DNA of 64,000 nucleotides, from the NCBI RefSeq assembly GCF_000601455.1, contig NZ_AZQP01000003.1:1-64000 (forward strand), read 5' to 3'. The notes below the pieces were generated by a model, which searched no databases, had not been told where the DNA came from, and saw only the letters and a list, made by a program, of their open reading frames with translations. The stretch is from Fervidicella metallireducens AeB. GTDB lineage: Bacteria > Bacillota > Clostridia > Clostridiales > Caloramatoraceae. Below are positions 28,001 through 37,340 of this stretch, piece after piece. The number at the start of each line of letters is the position of its first letter. Within the stretch, counting starts at the first letter, position 1. The translations under genes and the position numbers were made by a program.

Positions 28001-31000
28001 GTTAACCTTATTGCACCAAACTTAACACTAGTAAAAACTGCATCCCTTCTACAGGCAGAAATAGGTGATGATATAGAATACACCTTAACCGTTACAATAC
28101 CTTATGGAGTTTATGTGTATTCACTAAGGCCAAGGGATACTCTACCAACAGGACAAAACTATATTGGACCTGCAACAAGACAGCAGGATGACGGTCCTAT
28201 AAATACTGTTACTCCAACTGTTGTAGGTCAGGTGGTACCCTTCCCAACGGAGCCAGACCTTTACTCATACCCAAATCCTATAACAATTAAATATAGATTT
28301 ATTGCAAGAGTAATAAGCGGAAACCTTACTCCACCATACACCCAAACTCAGCAAAATCAATCTAGAATAGACTGGGCACTTGTATCAGGAGGACCTTTAA
28401 TCAGAAATAGAACCTCTAACTTAAATATAACTGTTAGAACCCCAAATATTGTAGTTATTAAAGAACAAAAAAACTTTACCCAAGGTGGAAGCTACACTCA
28501 AGATGCTATCTTCTCAAATCCTGATGATACAATATACTATAGAATAACTATTAACTCAAAGGGTGCATCACCTGCCTATAATATAAACCTCAGTGATATT
28601 TTAGACCCTAATTTACAATTTGTTTCGATTATAGGTGCATCGGCAGGAACAGCATCCTATTCATCAGGTCCACCTGAAACAGTTAGTTGGAATATACCTG
28701 TATTGAATAATGGTTCTTCTGCAACACTTGAATTTTCTGTTAAAATAAAATCTCCAATTGCAGCATCAAACTCAATAACAAATAAAGGAACCTCAACCTA
28801 TGATTCAAACGATGTAAATCCTGTAACCTATAATGCAGATTCAAACACCACAAGAATATATATACCTGCTCTAATTGTCACTAAAGGGGCTCTACCAACA
28901 CCTGCAAAAATAGGAGATGAAATAACCTACACCATAACAATCCCTATTCCTGAAAATATTATTGCCTATAATTTGTTGTTAACTGATGTTTTTCCATCAA
29001 AGCAGGAATATGTATTAGGTAGCTTTACACGAAATACTCTTCCTGCTACTCCAACAGTTGTAGGAAATACACTAACCTATCAAGAATCAGCTCCTATTTT
29101 AGGTCCTACAACCCTTGTATACACCTTTAAAACTATTGTTAAAGAAGGAAAAACAATATCTCCTTATACAGAGATGCAAAGAAACAATGTATCGATAAAA
29201 TGGAACTTAACTGAAGGTGGTCAACCTGCACCTGTTGTTTCAACATTTGTTGATGTGGAAGTTAGAAGTCCTTATATAAAAATTGAAAAGTGGCAAAAAA
29301 ACGTAACAAAGGGTGGGGACTTTACTAAAAATCCTCTACTTGATATAGAAGCTGGCGATGAAATACACTACAAACTAACAATTTCAAACCATGGTTTGGC
29401 AGATGCCTTTAACATCATAACAACAGATATACTTTCAAGTTATCTGACATACAATGCTGTTGTTCCACCTCCACCCGCAGGTACTGTAACTCACATTGCT
29501 GGTACAGTTACTTGGACTGAATCTACTTTAACAGTTGGTGAAACAAAAACACTTATATTATCATGCACAGTAAACTCAATTCCAACACCAGGTGAAGCTG
29601 TTGAAAACTTTGCAGAAAGTTTATACGATACAAATACAGTAAATCCATTAACTTTAGGCCCTGTTAAATCAAATATAGTAACCTTTAACTATGCCTATCC
29701 CGAAGTTACAAAAGCAGTTAATAAATTATCTGCACTTGTGGGTGAAGAAATTGAGTATACCATAAATGTAACTGTCCCATTGGGAATAAAAATATATGAT
29801 GTGACGTTAAATGATATACTACCAACTGAACAAAGCTATGTTCCACTTACTTTAACTAAAAATGGCATCAATTTAGGCGCTGCTACTCTAACCTTCCCTG
29901 TTGAATCCGAAATAGATGCCTCAGCAGCAGAAGTTAATATAGAATACAAGTTCAGAGCAAAGGTAAACAGCATCACAGCTCCTCCTCAACAAGGACAAAT
30001 AAATACAGTTACACTTGATTGGAAATATACCGAAACTGGTCCAAGTGGACCACAACAAACAGCAACCTCAACTATTTATGTATCAACTGCAGATTTAATA
30101 CTAACTAAATCTCAGAAAAACGTAACAACATCACCTCTTAGTCCATTTACTACAGATGATATATATGTAAATGTCGGAAATTTAATATATTATGAGTTAA
30201 AGGTTTATAATCCAAATAGCTATACACTAGTTAATGTAGTTGCTACAGAAACAATCAATTCATTATTATCTTATATAGGATTAGCATCAATTGATATAGG
30301 AACTTTAACAGTTGATTCAAATAACCTACAATGGACTATACCATCAATTCCTGCAAATACTGAATACAAAGCAGTTATTGCACTGACTGTTGATTCTGGA
30401 GGACTTACAGGGCAAAGAATTTCAAATAAGTTTGATGCAACATTCAGCATACAAGGTGCAACTCCTATTGTTAGCTATGGCCCTAAAAACTCAAATACAG
30501 TTTATGCTGTTTTAGGTGAACTTTCAGTTCTAAAGTATGCATCAAGTGATAGTTTTAAAGTTGGTGAAATAATAACTTACTTTATTGAAATAACCGTGCC
30601 ATATGGAACAGTCGCAAAAAATATAATTATAAAAGATACCCTACCTTCTAAACAAACTTATTTAGGTCCTGCAAAATATGACTCTGTAAACTTAGTTCCA
30701 AGTTTCTCAAATGGATATATTATATTTACAATTCCACTAATTGATGCAACTCTAGAGCAAAAGAAAATAACAATAACCTTCCCTGCAAGGGTGATTGATG
30801 GAAACAACTCAGAACCTTATTTAGAAACACAAAGAAATATTGTTAAGGTAAGAAGTGAAATAGATGAAGAAGGAACCCTAAGCCCAGAAAAAGAAGGATA
30901 TGTAGACGTTGAAGTAACAAGGCCATATGTTTTTATTACAAAAACTCAAAGAAATATTACACAAGGATTAGGTTATACTACAGATACAATACCTGTTCTA

Positions 31001-32233
31001 GCCGATGATATACTTGAGTTTAGATTAACTGTCCACAATTTTGGTTCATCAACTGCATATAACATTATTGTTGAAGACATTATATCCCCTTATCTTGAAT
31101 ATACAGGTTATTATGATGCAGCTATAGGAACAGTAAATTATCTACCTCTAATTAGAAAAATAGAATGGAAAATTGATGAACTACCTATAAATACAGTAAA
31201 ATCTATGGTATTCAGGGTTAAAGTAGTAGGAGGTATTCCTGCAGGTGGATCTTCTTTTAATAAAGCAAGCTTCATATATTCCACAAATAGCATAACTCCA
31301 ATCACCTACCCTAAGGAAGATACAAATGAAGTTGTTCAAAAATTCCCTGATATTGAAGTAAGCAAAACTGCAGATATTTATTATACCGTTGTGGGAACTA
31401 TTATAAGATATACTGTCACATTTAAACTTCCAAAGGGCACAAGCATAGTAAATGGACAGTTTACTGATATACTTCCTATTGGTCAGACCTATGTTGGAAA
31501 TGCAACATTAATGGGGCAGCCAATAGAACCTGTTTTAGTTGAAGCTCAGAAGGTTGTATTTCCTGTTGTTCCTTACGCCTACGCTGAAGAAGATGAATAT
31601 TATAATTATGAATTTGATGTGCTAATTACAAGTGCTAATCCAAATCCTACTACCTTGATTGATAGTCAAACTAATGCTGCCTATGGAGACTGGTATCTAA
31701 AACCCGAAGAAATCGGCCCTGGAATACAAACATTGAGAAATATTTACGTTAATAATTCAAATATCACTTTAACTAAGGAACAGAGAAATAAATCTAAGGA
31801 GGGACAGTTTACAACTGATGATATTATAGGTGCCCTTGGACAATCAGTTGAATATAAACTTGTGATAACAAACAGCGGTCCAAACCCCATATACTCAGTT
31901 GAGGCACTGGACGTTTTAAGCAGTGATTTAAAATTTATAGAAGTTATCTACGCAGATGGAACAATAACCCATTCCGGTGAACCCAGCAATGGGACGGTCA
32001 ACATTAGTTTGGACTCTATAAATGTAGGAGAATCCAAAACTTTTATATTTAAAGTACAGATTCTAAGACGCAGCCAAGGTAAGATTGAAAACAAGGCTAA
32101 TCTTACATTTAAACTTTCACCTGAATCTGAGATAATTTTTGAAGGAGTCGAATCCAATACTGTGGTAATAAACAACAAAGCTTCTGGAAGCCGCGGAGTA
32201 TCCTTAGAAAAGATTCTTAAGCTCACTAACTAA
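25001..32233 (+). CDS. Giant DUF11-repeat protein (2410 residues)
   Basis: The only large plus-strand gene. After about 730 residues of divergent immunoglobulin-like domains, the protein is built of six pairs of DUF11-type domains with a period of about 277 residues (825-845 bp). One domain type opens K-T/A...VGDxIxYTxxVTxP (near 27189, 28020, 28870, 29698, 30522, 31355). The other opens KEQRN or KxQKN (near 27595, 28440, 29265, 30088, 30920, 31755) and continues NxGxxxAYN. Such proteins are normally extracellular, but this one starts MALSPSQFVVNMLPQ with no signal peptide, ends without LPXTG or a membrane anchor, and has almost no Cys. Spore-surface assembly or an unconventional export route are possible (inference). 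It ends at a hairpin terminator. Confidence 0.88.
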   Translation: MALSPSQFVVNMLPQPLKIVVGKTSTLNLTFSNTSLIDRGYNLYFELTIPDGFSFQSSSVSPTEVISNLDGTITVKWVNVKDLAPNELNYKVSVEIKSDESYRSTSLPVPFDIPVPNLNLTAKVDTLPRGNDDPGNVEIIKSITNNIIPLRYNLIKKGPGKMPKGAGLIPTPNPLWPFTYTLILDNNTRESSNITLIDNLPNGIRYLNNITATGPNASSFLAPTVTTPTPSPNCKNYTIINWGNKILSANSTNIINFDTAIWDKYTTGCTENSGQKIPHDTQLINTAILDGLSGPVTATLTTIAKDITIDKSILGSSITDVGLITNYKLDYKVNQYDNVNNIIIVDIIPDGMEYVSGSATPSPSTITVNPNGTTTLTWTLGTLSTGTTGTVTFQALTKATYINGNPVASNDSLTNQSNVNGINSNTLWQTPDSSSVTSSIKKPFIDKQIIGYYYKDGTAKPYSVASPGDLVEFFIEYNASDLNATQLNIEIDDYAPYNMGPLPPSPVIYGGNVSGPFSPYTVSPNGFRWSLGNLSGGSIWTATFKIPVLNIPLNAIKNNLAKLAGRNSLNLSYSDRDQVIVNFGTPNIEFDKSVTGPDVNAIKAGEIYTYTITIKNTQTIDNLTTDAFMMTLTDVIPTGLLYNGNFSVTGTGIYDTPTFVGQNVSMLIRKLAPGDSLTFSYDVLVTNSVVSGQLYINKAILTRPYSQMDMSYQYPGDPFEDSTVLKTERLKIIKTINPVFVKVGDIATYILEVTVPKGTIAYNVKVTDTFKIPEQVYAGNATLNGIPIVPTVTPPNVVFPTIPIVDATVSEVKLLYSFDIRVVSAAHVSPFSENQPDTAKVEWQIDTLGTPAIPETTTKNLIVKTPNIIATKEQRNYTLNGTFRTVDLSFNVGNIIEYRITVTNNGLETAYNTVVTDVLNPLLNFVPLSFNATLGTPVYSAGTITWTIPELPLGQSATLTFRVETLPGFAANSSTSNKATFVYNTNNNGYGVEYSGNSNTVNLIAPNLTLVKTASLLQAEIGDDIEYTLTVTIPYGVYVYSLRPRDTLPTGQNYIGPATRQQDDGPINTVTPTVVGQVVPFPTEPDLYSYPNPITIKYRFIARVISGNLTPPYTQTQQNQSRIDWALVSGGPLIRNRTSNLNITVRTPNIVVIKEQKNFTQGGSYTQDAIFSNPDDTIYYRITINSKGASPAYNINLSDILDPNLQFVSIIGASAGTASYSSGPPETVSWNIPVLNNGSSATLEFSVKIKSPIAASNSITNKGTSTYDSNDVNPVTYNADSNTTRIYIPALIVTKGALPTPAKIGDEITYTITIPIPENIIAYNLLLTDVFPSKQEYVLGSFTRNTLPATPTVVGNTLTYQESAPILGPTTLVYTFKTIVKEGKTISPYTEMQRNNVSIKWNLTEGGQPAPVVSTFVDVEVRSPYIKIEKWQKNVTKGGDFTKNPLLDIEAGDEIHYKLTISNHGLADAFNIITTDILSSYLTYNAVVPPPPAGTVTHIAGTVTWTESTLTVGETKTLILSCTVNSIPTPGEAVENFAESLYDTNTVNPLTLGPVKSNIVTFNYAYPEVTKAVNKLSALVGEEIEYTINVTVPLGIKIYDVTLNDILPTEQSYVPLTLTKNGINLGAATLTFPVESEIDASAAEVNIEYKFRAKVNSITAPPQQGQINTVTLDWKYTETGPSGPQQTATSTIYVSTADLILTKSQKNVTTSPLSPFTTDDIYVNVGNLIYYELKVYNPNSYTLVNVVATETINSLLSYIGLASIDIGTLTVDSNNLQWTIPSIPANTEYKAVIALTVDSGGLTGQRISNKFDATFSIQGATPIVSYGPKNSNTVYAVLGELSVLKYASSDSFKVGEIITYFIEITVPYGTVAKNIIIKDTLPSKQTYLGPAKYDSVNLVPSFSNGYIIFTIPLIDATLEQKKITITFPARVIDGNNSEPYLETQRNIVKVRSEIDEEGTLSPEKEGYVDVEVTRPYVFITKTQRNITQGLGYTTDTIPVLADDILEFRLTVHNFGSSTAYNIIVEDIISPYLEYTGYYDAAIGTVNYLPLIRKIEWKIDELPINTVKSMVFRVKVVGGIPAGGSSFNKASFIYSTNSITPITYPKEDTNEVVQKFPDIEVSKTADIYYTVVGTIIRYTVTFKLPKGTSIVNGQFTDILPIGQTYVGNATLMGQPIEPVLVEAQKVVFPVVPYAYAEEDEYYNYEFDVLITSANPNPTTLIDSQTNAAYGDWYLKPEEIGPGIQTLRNIYVNNSNITLTKEQRNKSKEGQFTTDDIIGALGQSVEYKLVITNSGPNPIYSVEALDVLSSDLKFIEVIYADGTITHSGEPSNGTVNISLDSINVGESKTFIFKVQILRRSQGKIENKANLTFKLSPESEIIFEGVESNTVVINNKASGSRGVSLEKILKLTN

Positions 32234-32238
32234 CTAAA

Positions 32239-32284
32239 ATAAGGCTGTGGCATTAGCTTTTTAAATCTGCTAATGCCACAGCCC
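32239..32284. terminator. Bidirectional hairpin terminator, copy 2 of a dispersed repeat
   Basis: GGCTGTGGCATTAGC and GCTAATGCCACAGCC form a 15-bp perfect stem between two convergent genes, with T-rich sequence on either side. It is nearly the same sequence as the hairpin at 14616-14662. Confidence 0.85.
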
Positions 32285-32293
32285 CTTTTCTAT

Positions 32294-35200
32294 CTATACT
32301 GCTTCTTCAATATTTTCATTTGCAAATTGGCTGTTGTATAGGTCTGCATAGAATCCGCCTTTTTCTAGCAGTTCCTTATGGTTACCCATTTCAATTATAC
32401 TTCCCTTATTCATCACTAGTATCTTTTCTGCATCTCTAATTGTAGATAATCTATGGGCAATTACAAAGCTTGTTCTACCCTTCATAAGATTTGCCATTGC
32501 CTTTTGGATTAATACTTCTGTTCTTGTGTCAACGCTACTTGTAGCCTCATCAAGAATCAGTATCTTAGGATCTGCAAGTATCGCACGGGCAATTGTTAAA
32601 AGCTGTTTTTGTCCCTGTGAAATATTTGTTGCTTCTTCATTTAATACTGTGTCATAGCCTTGTGGGAGAGTTCTTATAAAGTGGTCAGCATGTGCTGCCT
32701 TTGCAGCCTTCACTATCTCCTCCATTGTTGCTCCTTCTTTTCCGTAGGCTATATTATCTTTTATTGTTCCATTAAATAGCCATGTATCCTGAAGAACCAT
32801 ACCAAACATCTTTCTAAGCTCACTTCGTTTTATATCCCTTATATCTACCCCATCAATGCTAATCCTTCCTGAATTTATTTCATAGAAACGCATTAACAGG
32901 TTAACAAGGGTTGTTTTTCCTGCACCAGTTGGCCCAACTATTGCAATTGTATGGCCTTGTTCTACGTCTAAGTTCATATCTTCTATTAGCGGTACATCTT
33001 CTTTATATCTAAAGCTTACATCTTCAAACTTAACTTCGCCCTTTGGACTTTCTATTACTACTGCATCCTTGCTATCTGGTATTTCCTCTTCTTCATCTAG
33101 TATTTGGAATACACGTTCAGCACAAGCAATTGTTGATTGAATAACATTTGCTATATTAGCAGTTTGAACAATAGGCATTGTAAATGACCTTGAGTATTGT
33201 ATAAAGGCTAAAATATCACCTATACCTAATCTGCTCTTTGTTATCCATATTCCTCCAACTATACTGATGCCAACATATCCAAGGTTACTGATAAAGTTCA
33301 TAAGTGGGAACATTATCCCTGATATAAACTGTGCCTTCCATCCTGCATCTCTTAGTCTATTGTTTATTGCCTCAAACTCCTGAATTGAATCATTTTCTTT
33401 TCCAAATGCCTTAACTATTTTATGTCCTGTATACATTTCTTCAACATGTCCACTTAAGTCTCCAAGTTCCCTTTGCTGTGTTGCAAAATACTTCTGAGAC
33501 CTTTTTGCTATAAAGGCTGTTGCTATAACATATAGGGGCATTGTTGCAATTACTATTAAAGTTAGAGTTGGGCTTATTGTAAGCATCATTATTATATAAC
33601 CAATTATAGTTATAACAGATGTTATTATTTGAGTTAAACTTTGTTGCAATGTAGTTGCAATGGTATCAACGTCATTTGTTATACGGCTCAGGATATCTCC
33701 ATGTGCATGCTGGTCAAAATACTTAAGTGGTAATCTGGAGAGCTTATCATCAACTTCCCTTCTTAAATCACGCACAGTCTTTTGGGCAACTCCCGACATA
33801 ACAAGCCCCATAATTAAGCTAAAGAGTGAACTTATAATAAACATTGCAATAAGTATTAATGCAATCTTACCAATGTAATTGAAATCATATTCTCCATTTG
33901 TTTCTCTTATGGCAGTAATAACTGAATTTATCTGTTCATCAGTAAACTCTATATTTTCCTTTGCATCCTTTGGTGCATTTTCCATGTTTGTTTGCATTTT
34001 CTTGCTTAAATCTAAAATTTTCTTTGCAACATCTGCCTTCTCATCTGCATTTGTCAGTGTCTCCAGTTTTGGCAGTGAAATAAACTCTTTAACCGCCTTT
34101 ATACTTTCAGTATCAAATTTATTTTCAGTACTCTTATTGTCAGAAGTATTCATATCAGGCATTTTATCAAATATATCAAGCATTTGATTTAATACCTTTG
34201 TCTTTTCTTCTGAATCAGTTATTGAATTAATCAATGGAAGTTGAAGGAGGTCTTTTACATATGTTAACTGTTCTTTATCCATTGTTTTACTTGTTTCATT
34301 ATTTGTACTGCTTTCCATATCAGGCATTTTAGCAAATATATCAACAAGCTTGATTACTGTTTGCTTCTTTTGAGTCTTATCTTGAATACTGCTTATAGCT
34401 GGAAGCTCAATTAATTCCTTTACTGTTTTCATATCTTCTGAACTCATGGCCTTTTGAGAACTTGCCCCTGACATATCTGGCATACTGCTGAATATATCAA
34501 TTAATTCTATTAATGTTTTCTTCTTTTGTACTGGGTCCTTAATTTCATTAATCATTGGCAGTTTTAATAGCTTTTGTGCAGCATCCATTGTCTTTTTATC
34601 CATCTTATTTGTTGAAGTAGAACTATTACTTGTATTGAAATTCTTTATCTCTGGAATTTTTGAAAGTGCTTTATTCATTGTAGCTTCATCAAGTGTCATG
34701 CCTTGTTTTTGATTAGCTCCAGGCATATTCTTTGATAAGCTCAAAAACTTTTTAATTATATTTATCTTTTCATTTGGATTTTTAACAGTTTCAAGTAATG
34801 GAAGACTTAATAATTCTTTTGTTGAAGCTAATGTTTTTGCATCCATTTGTCCCCCTGCTGGCATGTTTTGAAGTATATCTATAAATTCAATAGTTGTTTT
34901 AATCTTTGTCTGCTTATCTTTGATTGAATCTATCATTGGAAGCTTTAGTAGTTTTTGCATTGCCTCCATTGTTTTAGGATCCATTGGCGGCATTTGACCT
35001 GACCCCGGTGGCATTTGCTGCATCTGCTGCATTTGTTGTTGAATTTGGGCTACCAGATTTTTTTGAACAGCTGCCATCTGCTTTGTTATATTATCTACTG
35101 CAGCATTTTGTCCACTAACTACACCCTGATGTAATTGAATGGCTATCCCCTTATACATTTCATCCACGGCTTTAACCTGTGCATCTGACATATTTTTGGT

Positions 35201-35593
35201 TATCTGTTCTACTGCCTTATCCTGTGCCTCTGCCATATTATCAACTATTTTATCAGTTACTTCTACTTGGACATCTCCCATTTTACTCTTAAGCTGGTTT
35301 ACGCCCTCATTTTGTCCCTTTGCTAGTTCATGCAGCATTTTACGAGACATATAGGCATCTTGTAGCTTATTTAAAGCTTTACTTTGAATTTTAGGGCTGG
35401 CTATTGTAAATGATGTACTTGCTATTGCAAATATCAGAACAATTATTAAATTGATTCTATGTGGTTTAAGGTAACGAAGAAGTCTTTTGAAGGTTCCTTT
35501 AAAGTCCTTTGGCTTTTCAACGGGTCTTCCAAAGCCCATTGGGTCTCCTCTACGTCCACCAGATGGTTTATTCATTCTTCTATCTTCACTCAT
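32294..35593 (-). CDS. ABC exporter subunit with large extracytoplasmic repeat insert
   Basis: 1099 residues, about 500 more than a normal ABC half-exporter. TM1 lies at about 49-66 and TM2 at about 574-598. Between them, in what should be the first outside loop, are a coiled-coil-like, Gln/Met-rich stretch (about 85-200) and seven related units of 31-55 residues (about 204-535), each opening like MDxxTMxxxxxLLxLPxI and ending FxxMPD. The rest is a standard type I (ABC_membrane) domain and an ATPase with GPTGAGKT, signature ISQGQ (degenerate) and Walker B ILILDEATS with the catalytic Glu. It pairs with the upstream gene: ATGA overlap, and that partner has an intact VSGGQ signature but Asp in place of the Glu. 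Confidence 0.9.
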   Translation of the reverse strand: MSEDRRMNKPSGGRRGDPMGFGRPVEKPKDFKGTFKRLLRYLKPHRINLIIVLIFAIASTSFTIASPKIQSKALNKLQDAYMSRKMLHELAKGQNEGVNQLKSKMGDVQVEVTDKIVDNMAEAQDKAVEQITKNMSDAQVKAVDEMYKGIAIQLHQGVVSGQNAAVDNITKQMAAVQKNLVAQIQQQMQQMQQMPPGSGQMPPMDPKTMEAMQKLLKLPMIDSIKDKQTKIKTTIEFIDILQNMPAGGQMDAKTLASTKELLSLPLLETVKNPNEKINIIKKFLSLSKNMPGANQKQGMTLDEATMNKALSKIPEIKNFNTSNSSTSTNKMDKKTMDAAQKLLKLPMINEIKDPVQKKKTLIELIDIFSSMPDMSGASSQKAMSSEDMKTVKELIELPAISSIQDKTQKKQTVIKLVDIFAKMPDMESSTNNETSKTMDKEQLTYVKDLLQLPLINSITDSEEKTKVLNQMLDIFDKMPDMNTSDNKSTENKFDTESIKAVKEFISLPKLETLTNADEKADVAKKILDLSKKMQTNMENAPKDAKENIEFTDEQINSVITAIRETNGEYDFNYIGKIALILIAMFIISSLFSLIMGLVMSGVAQKTVRDLRREVDDKLSRLPLKYFDQHAHGDILSRITNDVDTIATTLQQSLTQIITSVITIIGYIIMMLTISPTLTLIVIATMPLYVIATAFIAKRSQKYFATQQRELGDLSGHVEEMYTGHKIVKAFGKENDSIQEFEAINNRLRDAGWKAQFISGIMFPLMNFISNLGYVGISIVGGIWITKSRLGIGDILAFIQYSRSFTMPIVQTANIANVIQSTIACAERVFQILDEEEEIPDSKDAVVIESPKGEVKFEDVSFRYKEDVPLIEDMNLDVEQGHTIAIVGPTGAGKTTLVNLLMRFYEINSGRISIDGVDIRDIKRSELRKMFGMVLQDTWLFNGTIKDNIAYGKEGATMEEIVKAAKAAHADHFIRTLPQGYDTVLNEEATNISQGQKQLLTIARAILADPKILILDEATSSVDTRTEVLIQKAMANLMKGRTSFVIAHRLSTIRDAEKILVMNKGSIIEMGNHKELLEKGGFYADLYNSQFANENIEEAV
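33989..34984 (-). repeat. Coding repeats in ABC exporter loop
   Basis: Seven imperfect units encode the pattern MDxxTMxxxxKLLxLPxIxxIxDxxxK followed by a helix ending xxMPD. Unit starts are near codons 204, 250, 300 (short), 331, 383, 438 and 493. The units are diverged, so the expansion is not recent. Confidence 0.8.
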
Positions 35594-37326
35594 GCTATTT
35601 CCTCCTCTGAAAGCTGTGAGGATACAATTTGTCTGTAAACATCACAATTTTGTAGAAGTTCCTTGTGAGTTCCCATTCCTACAACTCTCCCCTCATCTAA
35701 AACTATAATTCTATCAGCATCCATTATGGTTCCAACTCTTTGGGCAACTATAATTACTGTTGAATCCTTAGTTTCTTTTTTAAGCTCAGCTCTTAGCTTT
35801 GCATCTGTCTTAAAGTCAAGGGCTGAAAAACTATCGTCAAAGATGTATATCTCAGGCTTTCTAACTAGAGCTCGAGCAATTGATAAACGTTGTTTTTGTC
35901 CTCCTGATACATTTGTACCACCTTGGGCTATTTCATGGTCAAATCCACCATCCATGTTTTCAATAAACTCAAGTGCCTGTGCCACCTTTGCAGCGTGTCT
36001 TATTTCCTCATCTGTTGCATCATCTTTACCAAATCTGATATTTTCAGCTATTGTTCCTGAGAATAAAATTGCCTTTTGTGGTACAAACCCTATTTTCTTT
36101 CTAAGTGTTTCTTGAGTCATTTCTCTGACATCAACACCATCTATTAAAATACTTCCACTATCTATATCATAAAATCTTGGAATTAAATTTACTAAAGTAG
36201 ATTTACCAGAACCTGTACTTCCTATAATTGCAGTTACCTCACCTGGCTTTGCTGCAAATGAGATGTTCTTAAGTGCTGGTTCTTCTGCACCATGATAACT
36301 AAATGTAACATCCTTAAACTCAATATATCCTCTTCCTTTAAAGTTATCCCTTGTGTTTTCTCTATCCACTATTTCAGGTACAGTATCAAGGACCTCATTT
36401 ATTCTAACCGCTGCTGCCTGTGCACGGGGAACCATTATAAACATCATTGCAAGCATTAACATTGAGAACATAATTTGCATTGCATATTGGGTAAATGCTG
36501 CAAGTGCTCCTAAATCCATGCTGCCTTGGCTTATACGGATACCACCAAACCAAAGAATAGCAAGTGAAGTTAAGTTCATAATAAGCATAATTGACGGCAT
36601 CATAAATGCCATTATTCTATTAACTTTAATATAGTTTTCTGTAAGGTCAACATTTGCCTCATCAAAACGCTTTCTTTCTTTTTCTACAGTATTGAATGCT
36701 CTAATTACCCTGATTCCAGTAAGCTGTTCACGAAGAACAAGGTTTATTTTATCTATCTTTACCTGAACCAGTCTAAAAAGTGGTATCATCTTTGAAGCTA
36801 TAAATGCAACAACTAAAGCTAGAACTGGTACTGCAACTGCCAGAACCAATGTAAGTGGCCTATCCTTTCTAAATGCCAATATAATTCCACCGGTAGCCAT
36901 AATAGGTGCACTTATCATAAGACGAAGAATCATTACAGTAACGGTTTGAATTTGCGTTACATCGTTTGTTGTTCTTGTAATTAAAGTTGCTGTTCCAAGT
37001 TTGTCAAATTCACTTAATGAATAACTCTCAACTCTTTTAAATATCTTACTTCTTAAAATCGTTCCAAGACTAGACGAGATATATGCTGAAAGGTAGCTTG
37101 CAATGATTGAACAGATAACTCCTGCTCCAGCAACCAAAAGCATTATCCCACCAATTTGTAGTATTTTTTGGGTATCTCCCTTCATAACCCCTTTATTGAT
37201 TATGTCTGACATAAGTGTTGGAAGATACAAATCTCCAATTGACTGTAAAGCCACAAAAATGAATACTCCTACAACCATAGCAGCATATGGCTTTAAAAAT
37301 TTGTACAATTTCAGCACAGCTATCAT
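35590..37326 (-). CDS. ABC exporter subunit, degenerate-site partner
   Basis: 578 residues: six transmembrane helices (about 10-310) and a C-terminal ATPase with Walker A GSTGSGKST (about 375), signature NVSGGQKQRLS (about 475) and Walker B IYIFDDSFSALD, where Asp replaces the catalytic Glu. This combination, with the complementary defects of the next gene, is typical of heterodimeric exporters such as BmrCD or LmrCD that pump out drugs, lipids or peptides. The stop overlaps the next start by four bases. It begins 14 bases after the marR gene. Confidence 0.93.
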   Translation of the reverse strand: MIAVLKLYKFLKPYAAMVVGVFIFVALQSIGDLYLPTLMSDIINKGVMKGDTQKILQIGGIMLLVAGAGVICSIIASYLSAYISSSLGTILRSKIFKRVESYSLSEFDKLGTATLITRTTNDVTQIQTVTVMILRLMISAPIMATGGIILAFRKDRPLTLVLAVAVPVLALVVAFIASKMIPLFRLVQVKIDKINLVLREQLTGIRVIRAFNTVEKERKRFDEANVDLTENYIKVNRIMAFMMPSIMLIMNLTSLAILWFGGIRISQGSMDLGALAAFTQYAMQIMFSMLMLAMMFIMVPRAQAAAVRINEVLDTVPEIVDRENTRDNFKGRGYIEFKDVTFSYHGAEEPALKNISFAAKPGEVTAIIGSTGSGKSTLVNLIPRFYDIDSGSILIDGVDVREMTQETLRKKIGFVPQKAILFSGTIAENIRFGKDDATDEEIRHAAKVAQALEFIENMDGGFDHEIAQGGTNVSGGQKQRLSIARALVRKPEIYIFDDSFSALDFKTDAKLRAELKKETKDSTVIIVAQRVGTIMDADRIIVLDEGRVVGMGTHKELLQNCDVYRQIVSSQLSEEEIA

Positions 37327-37340
37327 CTCCTATCAAAATT

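Noticed and set aside
27189-32060. Regular repeats considered as a CRISPR array
   Set aside because: The period is about 830 bp, it is in frame within one protein, and DNA identity between units is low.
25303-32226. Minus-strand ORFs inside the giant repeat gene
   Set aside because: Short antisense shadows with no ribosome-binding site or family character; the plus-strand frame is continuous over 7.2 kb.
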